In this document: positions 1 through 4,676 of the stretch, one piece after another | Layout: the number at the start of each line of letters is the position of its first letter | How positions within the stretch are numbered: the first letter of the stretch is position 1 | Source of the DNA: Candidatus Staskawiczbacteria bacterium RIFOXYD1_FULL_32_13 | GTDB taxonomy: Bacteria; Patescibacteriota; Minisyncoccia; Minisyncoccales; Staskawiczbacteraceae | Assembly (NCBI GenBank): GCA_001820485.1 | Contig: MHPU01000021.1 | Span: forward strand, 1-9,378 | Direction: 5' to 3' | Length of the DNA: 9,378 bases | The notes under the pieces: generated by a model | Database searches by the model: none | What the model was told of the DNA's origin: nothing | The model's input: only the letters and a program-made list of their open reading frames with translations | Made by a program: the position numbers and the translations under genes

Positions 1-2
1 GA

Positions 3-116
3 ATACTCACAAAAGATAAAAATATGTGGCTTACCAACAAAAAACGTTATCGTATTACAAACTTAACAAGTGTATCACATGTATCTGGACCTAGACATCA
101 AAATTGTTGTTTATGA
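3..116 (+). CDS. 3' end of a plus-strand gene entering from the left (partial)
   Basis: This reading frame is open from the window edge for 37 codons and stops at TGA 114-116, two bases before the stop codon of the minus-strand gene at 119. That arrangement is typical of convergent genes packed tightly. The visible tail is basic and polar, with a Lys/Arg-rich stretch followed by Ser/Thr/Val residues and a terminal Cys-Cys-Leu. I do not recognise a family. A second frame is also open from the edge but ends earlier, at 64-66, so the choice of frame rests on length and on the abutting stop. The upstream sequence is needed to confirm it. Confidence 0.4.
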   Translation: MLTKDKNMWLTNKKRYRITNLTSVSHVSGPRHQNCCL

Positions 117-118
117 AT

Positions 119-340
119 TTATCTTAAATTTTTACTTTCAAAAACGTTATTAGCTTTTTTAATAGCTTCATCTGCTGTCAAACTGCCATCTGAATAATCT
201 TTCCAAATTCTATTTAATAAATCAAACTCCCAATCGTTATTACTTGCTGTTCCGCACATTTGACGAATAAACCCAATCTCGTTTTTTACTCGAGTCTCTT
301 CATCCTCATATAATTTTTCCGATTCTTTTTTTAATATCAT
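119..340 (-). CDS. Hypothetical small acidic protein, 73 aa
   Basis: A complete short reading frame starting at ATG 340-338. The protein is hydrophilic and mostly predicted helical, with an acidic, charged N-terminal third. It has no signal peptide, membrane segment or recognisable catalytic motif, and one cysteine (about residue 29). A middle stretch rich in Asp, Trp and Leu precedes a segment with an Ala-Asp-Glu-Ala-Ile-Lys-Lys-Ala helix. No Shine-Dalgarno precedes the ATG, as for most minus-strand genes here. An extended -10 box lies about 28-36 bases upstream of the ATG (368-376), so the gene probably has its own promoter inside intergenic repeat A. Function unknown; the codon pattern and placement make it likely real. 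Confidence 0.6.
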   Translation of the reverse strand: MILKKESEKLYEDEETRVKNEIGFIRQMCGTASNNDWEFDLLNRIWKDYSDGSLTADEAIKKANNVFESKNLR

Positions 341-367
341 ATTTTAATTAATAATATTAATTATTTT

Positions 368-376
368 ATCTTAACA
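368..376 (-). promoter_or_regulatory. Extended -10 promoter for the 73-aa gene
   Basis: On the minus strand the sequence reads TGTTAAGAT: a TG extension and a -10 hexamer TAAGAT (4 of 6 consensus matches). It lies about 28 bases before the ATG at 340. There is no convincing -35 at 17 bases, which is acceptable for an extended -10 promoter. The same sequence is preserved in repeat C (3842-3850), within a 21-base block identical between the two sites (364-384 and 3838-3858). Confidence 0.4.
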
Positions 377-422
377 TAGGTTAGGATAAAATTTACTATT
401 CCATTTTTTTTGAAATAGCTTT

Positions 423-442
423 AGGTTATCACATGATAACCT
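423..442 (-). repeat. Intergenic hairpin element, copy A
   Basis: AGGTTATC and GATAACCT form a perfect 8-bp stem with a 4-base loop (ACAT on the plus strand). On the minus strand it is followed by a conserved AAGCTATTTC flank and, further on, the extended -10 block at 364-384. It lies between the CYTH gene and the 73-aa gene. The closest relatives in the window are at 3282-3301 and 3932-3951. All have the same stem and loop lengths and the same outer AGGTT/AACCT, but different inner base pairs that stay complementary. It lacks an adjacent U-run, so it is not an ordinary terminator. Confidence 0.8.
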
Positions 443-470
443 GATAATTTTTATTATTTATGTTTATTAA

Positions 471-1058
471 TTAATTTTTACTTTTTAGAAATGGATTTTC
501 ACCATCAAATACTATTTCTGGCGTATGATTGTTTATAATATCTTCTGAAAGATTATACTTTCTACTATAAATAGTCCCAGTAGCTCCAAAAAATGCATCT
601 GCATAATTAAACCCCAATTTTTTAGAGACTATTTTCACAGATTCTTCAGAAATCCCTTCTATTTCAATCAATGGTTCCAAAAATGGCCATTCATCAATTG
701 TAACTTCTACTCCATCAAGCATCCACAATTCTCTTTTAGTCTCTTGATAAGATTTTTTTACACAACCAATGCTAAGCAAAAAATCCTCGGCTTTCTTGAA
801 ATTATCAACTTGCAAACAAATCTCTTTTTGATTTTCAATTTGATCACCATCCATCACTTTTAAGCTCATTGTAATTTTGTCATTCTCATCTCTCACACGC
901 AAGAAACCTCCTTTTATCTCGTGGCCATCAGGCAACTTAAAAGTAACCCGTTTTTGTAGAAATTCTAGTTTTATCAATTTCGCACCAATTTCTGCCAACT
1001 TCTCACGATACTTATTTTTATCAATATTTGTAAATGTTGCCTCATACTCTATATCCAT
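471..1058 (-). CDS. CYTH-domain protein (class IV adenylate cyclase / triphosphatase-like)
   Basis: The 195-residue protein matches the CYTH superfamily, whose beta-barrel tunnel binds triphosphates with acidic and basic side chains and divalent metal. Visible signatures: the N-terminal Glu-x-Glu pair (E4, E6), basic residues R37 and K41, a Leu-Arg-Val-Arg strand (R54, R56), Ser-Leu-Lys (K67), Lys-Glu (K79/E80), R109, and a late acidic strand with D122, E123, E132 and E134. The canonical ExExK motif has Thr (T8) in place of Lys, which leaves catalytic competence and substrate open. Members of this superfamily include CyaB-type adenylate cyclases, thiamine triphosphatases and inorganic triphosphatases; the sequence does not choose between them. 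It probably forms a two-gene unit with the 43-aa miniprotein 22 bases upstream. No Shine-Dalgarno is visible. Confidence 0.85.
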   Translation of the reverse strand: MDIEYEATFTNIDKNKYREKLAEIGAKLIKLEFLQKRVTFKLPDGHEIKGGFLRVRDENDKITMSLKVMDGDQIENQKEICLQVDNFKKAEDFLLSIGCVKKSYQETKRELWMLDGVEVTIDEWPFLEPLIEIEGISEESVKIVSKKLGFNYADAFFGATGTIYSRKYNLSEDIINNHTPEIVFDGENPFLKSKN

Positions 1059-1080
1059 ATTTCTTATTATTTAATAATGT

Positions 1081-1212
1081 TTATTTTTTAATTAAATTAT
1101 TTTTTTCTTCTTTTGAATTTTCTTTTGAGTCTTGGAATACGGCCCAAATAAGGCCACCAATAAGTAGTGTTAAAAATATCCCAATTCCTAAAATAACAAT
1201 TATCGACATCAT
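1081..1212 (-). CDS. Single-pass membrane miniprotein, 43 aa
   Basis: A 43-codon frame starts at tandem ATG codons (1212 and 1209) and stops at 1083-1081. Residues 4-25 form one continuous hydrophobic helix rich in Ile, Leu and Gly and ending in Ile-Trp-Ala-Val-Phe. It is followed by a charged Lys/Glu/Asn tail, so a single transmembrane segment with a soluble C-terminus is expected. The stop lies 22 bases before the CYTH start, suggesting co-transcription. Support for it being real comes from a second, decayed copy at 3315-3379. There the four substitutions in the shared segment are all conservative for a membrane helix (V-I, T-A, L-F, I-V). It superficially resembles small CcoS/FixS-like proteins, but I would not assign that function. 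Confidence 0.65.
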   Translation of the reverse strand: MMSIIVILGIGIFLTLLIGGLIWAVFQDSKENSKEEKNNLIKK

Positions 1213-1246
1213 AGTTTTCGTTAATTAATCTTTACTTTTCATTTTC

Positions 1247-1275
1247 ATTATATCAAAAAATCGCCCGAAAAGCGA
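1247..1275 (-). promoter_or_regulatory. Promoter of the 43-aa miniprotein / CYTH unit
   Basis: A perfect -10 TATAAT lies on the minus strand at 1252-1247. Seventeen bases upstream the -35 position (1275-1270) reads TCGCTT, a weak match. The expected start near 1240 gives a leader of about 28 bases to the ATG at 1212. The same arrangement is conserved in the duplicated module, with TGTAAT at 3408-3403 and TTGCCT at 3431-3426, again with a 17-base spacer. Confidence 0.55.
1255..1275 (-). terminator. Terminator-like hairpin overlapping the promoter spacer
   Basis: On the minus strand, TCGC and GCGA (1275-1272 and 1264-1261) form a short stem around TTTTCGG, followed directly by six T (1260-1255). 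This would stop minus-strand transcripts arriving from the antisense side of the triple-HTH gene. It overlaps the -35/spacer of the miniprotein promoter, so it may be a leftover of an older gene boundary. The stem is short and the call is tentative. Confidence 0.35.
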
Positions 1276-1366
1276 CCATGGTGTTTAAATTTTTTATTTT
1301 ATATGGTAGCGTATATTAAGCTTAACAAACTAGTATTTATGCACCTTAACAATTAGGAGAATCAAA

Positions 1367-2206
1367 ATGACCTTTGGGTGGAAAAAATGGACAAAGAAAA
1401 ACTTGAATCGATTAGAATCGCTACTAGCAAATGGCATGCCTATTGAGAATGTAAGATTCCGTGGTAGGAAAAAAGCATGTATCAGGCGCAAAGCAAGAGA
1501 GCTTGGTCTAATACCAACAAGAGGATTTCCACCATTCACAAAAGCCCAACAAAAAAAGCTTCGCCAGCTTATTGCCGACAATTGCCCGCCAGAACAAATC
1601 GCTGAATTTGAAATGCTTGGCAAAGAAACAAAACCAAGAACAGTACACAACATCCGCAAGTGGATGGGCAGACTACGATTAGTGAATAAGAATCGATCTC
1701 GCTCGGCAAGAAAACGAAAAATTCTTACTAAACGAGAATCAAGAACTCTTAATGCTTTTTTGCGTGAACATTCTACAGAGTTCTCTATTCAACAGATTGC
1801 CAGAAAATTTGGCATCAAAAAAGGCACTGTTGATGCAAAACAAAGAAAACTTGGTGTTAAGCCACCATTTTCTATTGTGCTCAAAATCCCAAGCACAAGA
1901 AGAAAATATCTTGCAGGCATGTGCAAAAGAAGTGCAAAAATGCTTGCAGAGTTTGATTTCAACATTACCCAAAGAGAGCAAAAACTAATCAAGCTATACC
2001 AAGCTATGATAAAAACTAATGACAACCGATCTGTCCCACTCGAAGAAAAAACTTGCAAAGTCTGTCAAAGATCATGGCTCAAACATCACAAGTTCTTTTA
2101 TCACAACGAAGTCAAGAATAATGGCTACACAACATGGCATTTCTCAAATGTTTGTGTCATCTGTGAAGCCAAAAGGCGTCACAACAAAAGATTGAAAAAT
2201 CGGTGA
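1367..2206 (+). CDS. Triple helix-turn-helix plus C-terminal zinc-finger DNA-binding protein
   Basis: A 279-residue, strongly basic protein with three degenerate copies of a [W/F/L]-T-K-x5-L HTH/Myb-like unit at about residues 8-48, 57-105 and 120-164. The third is a clear HTH (Ile-Ala-x-Lys-Phe-Gly-Ile-Lys-Lys-Gly-Thr-Val). A linker leads to a C-terminal four-cysteine module, C230-x2-C233 and C263-x2-C266, with Phe-Phe-Tyr and Gly-Tyr between. This spacing resembles zinc ribbons in phage and HNH-associated proteins. Inference: a sequence-specific DNA-binding regulator or a mobile-element protein; no nuclease or recombinase residues are evident. The start is fixed by AGGAGA (1355-1360) six bases before ATG. 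It is opposite in strand to its neighbours, visibly richer in G+C, has its own terminator and sits beside the duplicated miniprotein module, all pointing to acquisition. I found no convincing promoter in 1278-1350. Confidence 0.8.
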   Translation: MTFGWKKWTKKNLNRLESLLANGMPIENVRFRGRKKACIRRKARELGLIPTRGFPPFTKAQQKKLRQLIADNCPPEQIAEFEMLGKETKPRTVHNIRKWMGRLRLVNKNRSRSARKRKILTKRESRTLNAFLREHSTEFSIQQIARKFGIKKGTVDAKQRKLGVKPPFSIVLKIPSTRRKYLAGMCKRSAKMLAEFDFNITQREQKLIKLYQAMIKTNDNRSVPLEEKTCKVCQRSWLKHHKFFYHNEVKNNGYTTWHFSNVCVICEAKRRHNKRLKNR

Positions 2207-2236
2207 TGCTTTAGTGCCTCTCGCATAGCCAACACG

Positions 2237-2263
2237 AAAGCGGTCTTGGAAAACCGCTTTTTT
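2237..2263 (+). terminator. Rho-independent terminator of the triple-HTH gene
   Basis: AAAGCGGT (2237-2244) pairs perfectly with ACCGCTTT (2253-2260) across an 8-base loop, and the T-run continues to 2263. It begins 30 bases after the TGA stop. The minus strand lacks a T-run after the hairpin, so it acts on plus-strand transcripts only. Confidence 0.85.
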
Positions 2264-2278
2264 ATTTAATTATTCTTT

Positions 2279-2362
2279 TTAATTTTCAGATTTAATACAA
2301 TCTTTAAATGTTTCTACACTTTTCTCTTGTATAGAAGCTGTGTCTCCTTTGCTCCAAAAAAA
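2279..2362 (-). pseudogene. Possible C-terminal gene remnant, in frame after the 287-aa stop
   Basis: Immediately after the TAA of the 287-aa gene, the same frame stays open for 27 codons and ends at TAA 2281-2279. The encoded tail (Phe-Phe-Trp-Ser-Lys-Gly-Asp near its start, then Glu-Thr-Phe-Lys-Asp-Cys) has a protein-like composition rather than that of AT-rich spacer. It has no start codon of its own. It may be the end of a gene whose body was lost when the plus-strand cassette arrived, or an ancestral extension of the membrane protein cut off by the stop. Chance is not excluded over 27 codons. Confidence 0.3.
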
Positions 2363-3226
2363 TTAATTTTTTCTTTTCTTTATTTTAAAAATTAATCCGA
2401 TCAGAAATATAATTATTATAACAAAAAATCCAATTCCAATCAAATAAAAATTAAAATTTTTTGAATCTGTAGAATAGTCATTTTTTAGTGTGACGTCTAA
2501 AATATCTGGTTTATCTGACTCAAAAACAACCAAGGTTCCTTCGTTGGGCGTTAATGCCGAAGCATACTTGTAGTAATTAGAAATGTCAGCTTTATTCAAA
2601 TTTTCTAGTCCACCAACAACGTACAAAGTTTCATTGATATATCCACCTTCCATACAATCACCTTTTGTTGAAAGCAGTAGAGCAATTTTCTTGTCAAAAC
2701 CCGGTATAGCATACCCGGCAAAAGTAAACGGCTGTTTTAAATTGCAACCAGTTAGGGAAAAATCAAGCACTTTTTTGCCATCTTGATACAGTAAGACTGT
2801 AAAATTGGCAAGCTCAATGTCATTGGAATCTGAACTAAATTTTTTATAATCGACAAAATTTACATCAACATAAATTTTATTATCCCTAAGATTTATAGCT
2901 GTTAAATCTTTAAAATTTAAAACTATATTATCAATTGCCAAATTAACATCAAAAAAATTACCTCCGTTTTGCATTAATTTTTCTCCGTCATCACACGAAT
3001 AAACCGTTTTTGATTCTCCAGATACCAATGACAATTTCATCAATTCTGGCGGGCACCCTCTTCCGCTTTCAGAAACCGTTTTATAGTAAACAGACTCGTC
3101 TTGTGGATTATATTTAAAGTCATAAATAAAAGTTGGTCCACCCACAGTAGCCTGCACATTACTAACCATACCGCCACCAAAAACCAATATCACACCCACC
3201 AAAAATAAAATATTTTTATAATTCAT
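2363..3226 (-). CDS. Secreted/membrane-anchored protein of unknown function, type I topology
   Basis: The 287-residue protein begins with a signal peptide: Lys at position 4, a hydrophobic core at 6-19, and a plausible cleavage after Ala26. A long extracytoplasmic region follows. Near the C-terminus one hydrophobic helix (about 262-280, Ile/Phe-rich) is followed by Lys-Ile-Lys-Lys-Arg-Lys-Asn as a cytoplasmic stop-transfer tail. Four cysteines in the exterior part (about 58, 77, 161 and 191) could form disulfides. There is no LPxTG, lipobox or enzymatic motif, and I do not recognise the family. Hairpin repeat B lies 56 bases upstream of the ATG, and no Shine-Dalgarno is visible. The reading frame continues after the stop for 27 further codons. 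Confidence 0.75.
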   Translation of the reverse strand: MNYKNILFLVGVILVFGGGMVSNVQATVGGPTFIYDFKYNPQDESVYYKTVSESGRGCPPELMKLSLVSGESKTVYSCDDGEKLMQNGGNFFDVNLAIDNIVLNFKDLTAINLRDNKIYVDVNFVDYKKFSSDSNDIELANFTVLLYQDGKKVLDFSLTGCNLKQPFTFAGYAIPGFDKKIALLLSTKGDCMEGGYINETLYVVGGLENLNKADISNYYKYASALTPNEGTLVVFESDKPDILDVTLKNDYSTDSKNFNFYLIGIGFFVIIIIFLIGLIFKIKKRKN

Positions 3227-3257
3227 AATTTTATTAAATTAATTTTTACACCTTGTA

Positions 3258-3301
3258 CTAATTATTTTTAGAATAGCTTTTAAGTTAATACTCATTAACC
3301 T
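3258..3301 (-). repeat. Intergenic hairpin element, copy B
   Basis: AAGTTAAT (3282-3289) and ATTAACCT (3294-3301) form an 8-bp stem with loop ACTC. One pair is A/C on the plus strand but G-U on the minus strand, which suggests the structure matters as minus-strand RNA. The flank GAATAGCTT (3271-3279) matches the GAAATAGCTT flanks of copies A and C. The 13 bases at 3258-3270 also occur in copy C at 3890-3902. It lies between the decayed miniprotein copy and the 287-aa gene. Confidence 0.7.
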
Positions 3302-3314
3302 AATTATTTTTTAT

Positions 3315-3379
3315 AACAAGGCCACCAATAAATAGTGCTAAAAATATCCCATTCCTAAAATAATAATTATCGACATCAT
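3315..3379 (-). pseudogene. Decayed duplicate of the 43-aa miniprotein gene
   Basis: This stretch aligns to 1147-1212 with 61 of 66 bases identical: four substitutions and one deleted base. The tandem ATG start is preserved (3379-3377). The deletion shifts the frame after about nine codons, giving an early TAG. Restoring the base would still give a truncated product of about 26 residues, because homology ends at 3315 and the sequence runs into hairpin repeat B. The homology continues upstream through the promoter region to 3431. Confidence 0.75.
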
Positions 3380-3402
3380 AAATTTATTTTTATTTTAATT
3401 TC

Positions 3403-3431
3403 ATTACACCAATAAACCGCCCGAAAGGCAA
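3403..3431 (-). promoter_or_regulatory. Promoter copy upstream of the decayed miniprotein
   Basis: On the minus strand, TTGCCT (3431-3426), a 17-base spacer and TGTAAT (3408-3403) reproduce the arrangement of the intact copy at 1247-1275. With the miniprotein broken, this promoter could now serve the 287-aa gene downstream, with the transcript crossing hairpin B. That role is inference. Confidence 0.45.
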
Positions 3432-3455
3432 CTCGTTATTGCACTACTCAAACTA

Positions 3456-3484
3456 TTGACAATATCTCAGTATTTTGTTAAAGT
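3456..3484 (+). promoter_or_regulatory. Sigma70-type promoter of the zinc-ribbon gene
   Basis: A consensus -35 TTGACA (3456-3461), a 17-base spacer and an extended -10 TGT-TAAAGT (hexamer 3479-3484) lie 41 bases before the ATG. The expected start is near 3491. It is among the strongest promoters visible in the window. Confidence 0.75.
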
Positions 3485-3512
3485 ATATATGTTTTGCCTT
3501 TCCCAATCCTTG

Positions 3513-3520
3513 AAAGGAGT
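3513..3520 (+). promoter_or_regulatory. Strong Shine-Dalgarno of the zinc-ribbon gene
   Basis: AAAGGAGT ends five bases before the ATG at 3526 and fixes the start. Nearly all minus-strand genes in this window lack such a site, so its presence here and at 1355-1360 sets the two plus-strand genes apart. Confidence 0.75.
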
Positions 3521-3525
3521 TTTCG

Positions 3526-3758
3526 ATGAAATGTCTAGTCGAAGGTTGTGGTGGAGATCTTAATCTCAATCTCCCCATTCCGCTAAAAACGAGTTACACT
3601 ATGTGCCAGAACTCGTTTCCGTGCCAAACGTGCGGTCGCCTGCACTTCACCACAGGCAACCAGCAGATCGCGGCTACAACCGCCAAGGCGCGTCCGTGTT
3701 CTGGGAGAACGGGCAAGTCGTGCACAAAAACGAAGACAAGAAACAAAAGAGCGCTTAG
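3526..3758 (+). pseudogene. Small zinc-ribbon protein gene with an apparent one-base frameshift
   Basis: From ATG 3526 the frame encodes a cysteine-rich head: C3 and C8, then C27 and C33-x2-C36 followed by Gly-Arg-Leu-His-Phe. This is consistent with a zinc ribbon. After about 3657 that frame becomes low quality and runs through the terminator to 3858. The -1 frame instead continues with Gly-Tyr-Asn-Arg-Gln-Gly-Ala, then Phe-Trp-Glu-Asn-Gly and a Lys-rich end, stopping at TAG 3756-3758 just before the terminator hairpin. The natural product is therefore probably about 77 residues, and a base is missing near 3655-3660. Causes could be true inactivation, a sequencing error or recoding; no good slippery heptamer is seen at the junction. 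The gene is clearly richer in G+C than its surroundings. I do not recognise the family. Confidence 0.65.
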
Positions 3759-3787
3759 CCTGCCAATCCAATTTCCTGTCTCGTCGC

Positions 3788-3822
3788 GCCCGAGTCTCGC
3801 AACTGCGAACCCGGGCTTTTTT
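3788..3822 (+). terminator. Rho-independent terminator of the zinc-ribbon gene
   Basis: GCCCG (3788-3792) pairs with CGGGC (3812-3816). Inside, TCGC (3797-3800) pairs with GCGA (3805-3808) around AACT, and six T follow (3817-3822). It lies 29 bases after the TAG at 3756-3758. This supports the short frameshift-corrected gene over the longer frame that crosses it. Confidence 0.8.
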
Positions 3823-3837
3823 CTTGCCTTAAATATT

Positions 3838-3951
3838 TTTTATCTTAACATAGGTTAGAATGACTTTTTATAATTTCTATTTTGCTATTCTAATTATTTT
3901 TACCTACCTATGGCAGGCAGGAAATAGCTTCAGGTTGCCCTAGGGCAACCT
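3838..3951 (-). repeat. Intergenic hairpin element, copy C, with orphan promoter block
   Basis: The core AGGTTGCCCTAGGGCAACCT (3932-3951) is a perfect 20-base palindrome, with the same 8-bp stem and 4-base loop as copies A and B. The adjacent GAAATAGCTT (3921-3930) matches copy A exactly. At the other end, 3838-3858 is identical to 364-384 of copy A, including the minus-strand extended -10 TGTTAAGAT (3850-3842). In copy A that promoter points at a gene. Here it points into the terminator and antisense side of the plus-strand zinc-ribbon gene. An 18-base palindromic insertion (3903-3920) interrupts this copy. Confidence 0.75.
3901..3919 (-). repeat. Nested short palindrome inserted in repeat C
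   Basis: On the minus strand TGCCTGCC and GGTAGGTA pair over eight positions (two of them G-U) around loop ATA. Copy B runs straight from ATTATTTTTA (3261-3270) into GAATAGCTT. Copy C has 18 extra bases (3903-3920) at exactly this junction, so B shows the empty site. TGCCTG/CAGGCA cores recur at 5804-5822 and 8505-8520. Confidence 0.65.
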
Positions 3952-3991
3952 AGAGAATTTGATGCTCTTAATTTTTTAAATTATTTTTTAA

Positions 3992-4549
3992 TTAATTACT
4001 ATCTAACATAAACTTTTGTTTTAAAAATTTAGCAAAATCATTCATTTCTTTTCTATAAATTTTTTGCAACTGTTTTTGCCTTTCACTATTTAAAGATTGC
4101 ATATTTTCACCTCCCAAGCTCCTTATCCTAAATCTTCCAAATATGCCGATATCTTCAAAAATCAAATTGGCGTCATCTGTGACTTGTTTATCTTTATAAA
4201 ATTCTTTTAACAAATTTTTCAGCCTTTGCCTTTGTAATAAATTTTCTGCGCGCCATTGTTCTTTTTTATCTTCACTTTCCTGCCAACCTTCGGGCTCTGG
4301 CAAACAAATATCAATCCAAGGGTACAATTCACCTCTTTGCTTTTCACTTTCACTTACAATATGCCCCTCACAAGAAGCAGAAGTTGAAAAACCATTAGCC
4401 ACAAAAGCTACCACTACATCTTTAATGTTTTTATCTATTTCCTCGCCCAAACCATCAACAATTTTATCAACTTCTCTTTGTTTTTCTTCCCATATAATAT
4501 CTTTTTCTGACTTACCTTGCTCTCCAAAATTTAAATCTTTATTTTCCAT
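3992..4549 (-). CDS. Conserved hypothetical protein with SCEGH motif
   Basis: A 185-residue soluble protein. A charged, probably helical N-terminus (1-35) leads to a core in which Gly-Phe-x-Thr-Ser-Ala-Ser-Cys-Glu-Gly-His (53-63) is followed by Tyr-Pro-Trp-Ile-Asp-Ile (76-81). A Lys/Glu/Gln-rich helical C-terminal half follows. The pairing of an SCEGH motif with a downstream PW-[IV]-[DE]-I strand is one I associate with a family of uncharacterised Patescibacteria proteins. The Cys/Glu/His cluster suggests a catalytic or metal site, but that is inference. No signal peptide or membrane helix. A 158-base gap holding repeats separates it from the HAD gene upstream, so it may have its own promoter. 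Confidence 0.7.
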   Translation of the reverse strand: MENKDLNFGEQGKSEKDIIWEEKQREVDKIVDGLGEEIDKNIKDVVVAFVANGFSTSASCEGHIVSESEKQRGELYPWIDICLPEPEGWQESEDKKEQWRAENLLQRQRLKNLLKEFYKDKQVTDDANLIFEDIGIFGRFRIRSLGGENMQSLNSERQKQLQKIYRKEMNDFAKFLKQKFMLDSN

Positions 4550-4578
4550 TTTTTTTATTTAATTACTTAAATTTATCC

Positions 4579-4600
4579 GCCTTCGCTTGCAAGCTTCGGC
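4579..4600. repeat. Short GC-rich interrupted palindrome between the HAD and SCEGH genes
   Basis: A perfect 10-base palindrome GCTTGCAAGC (4585-4594) is flanked on both sides by TTC and then by GCC/GGC (4579-4581 and 4598-4600). It is far richer in G+C than the surrounding AT spacer and looks like the small dispersed palindromes common in CPR genomes; that comparison is from memory. The rest of the 158-base gap (4550-4707) shows no gene. Confidence 0.45.
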
Positions 4601-4676
4601 GAGACAAAGCTCTTTTGGAAGACAAGTTCAATTACATTTTAATTCCTGCCTGAACCCTAAAATTTTTACCAAGATT

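Noticed and set aside
423..442. Hairpin A as an ordinary terminator of the CYTH gene
   Set aside because: No U-run follows on the minus strand; the conserved flank and covarying copies fit a repeat element better.
1081..1212. CcoS/FixS assignment for the 43-aa miniprotein
   Set aside because: Only the general single-helix layout and a Trp-Ala-Val segment are similar; no cbb3 oxidase or copper genes are nearby.
1034..1228. 64-aa plus-strand frame opposite the miniprotein
   Set aside because: It is antisense to the duplicated 43-aa minus-strand gene and the CYTH start, has no Shine-Dalgarno, and its composition is that of a complement of a membrane helix.
1330..2058. Minus-strand frames of 109, 80 and 89 aa opposite the triple-HTH gene
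   Set aside because: All are antisense to a well-supported gene with Shine-Dalgarno and terminator, and none has recognisable motifs.
2204..2206. TGA as a sense codon (code 25, as in Gracilibacteria)
   Set aside because: Genes ending in TGA stop just before terminators or the next gene, and reading through would cross them; no internal TGA is needed in any gene.
3759..3858. C-terminal part of the 110-aa plus-strand frame
   Set aside because: It crosses a strong terminator hairpin and enters repeat C; the -1 frame with TAG at 3756-3758 is the better gene end.
119..3990. CRISPR array or toxin-antitoxin system in the repeat-rich part
   Set aside because: Repeats are few, irregularly spaced and hairpin-based with genes between them; no Cas gene or recognisable toxin or antitoxin pair is present.
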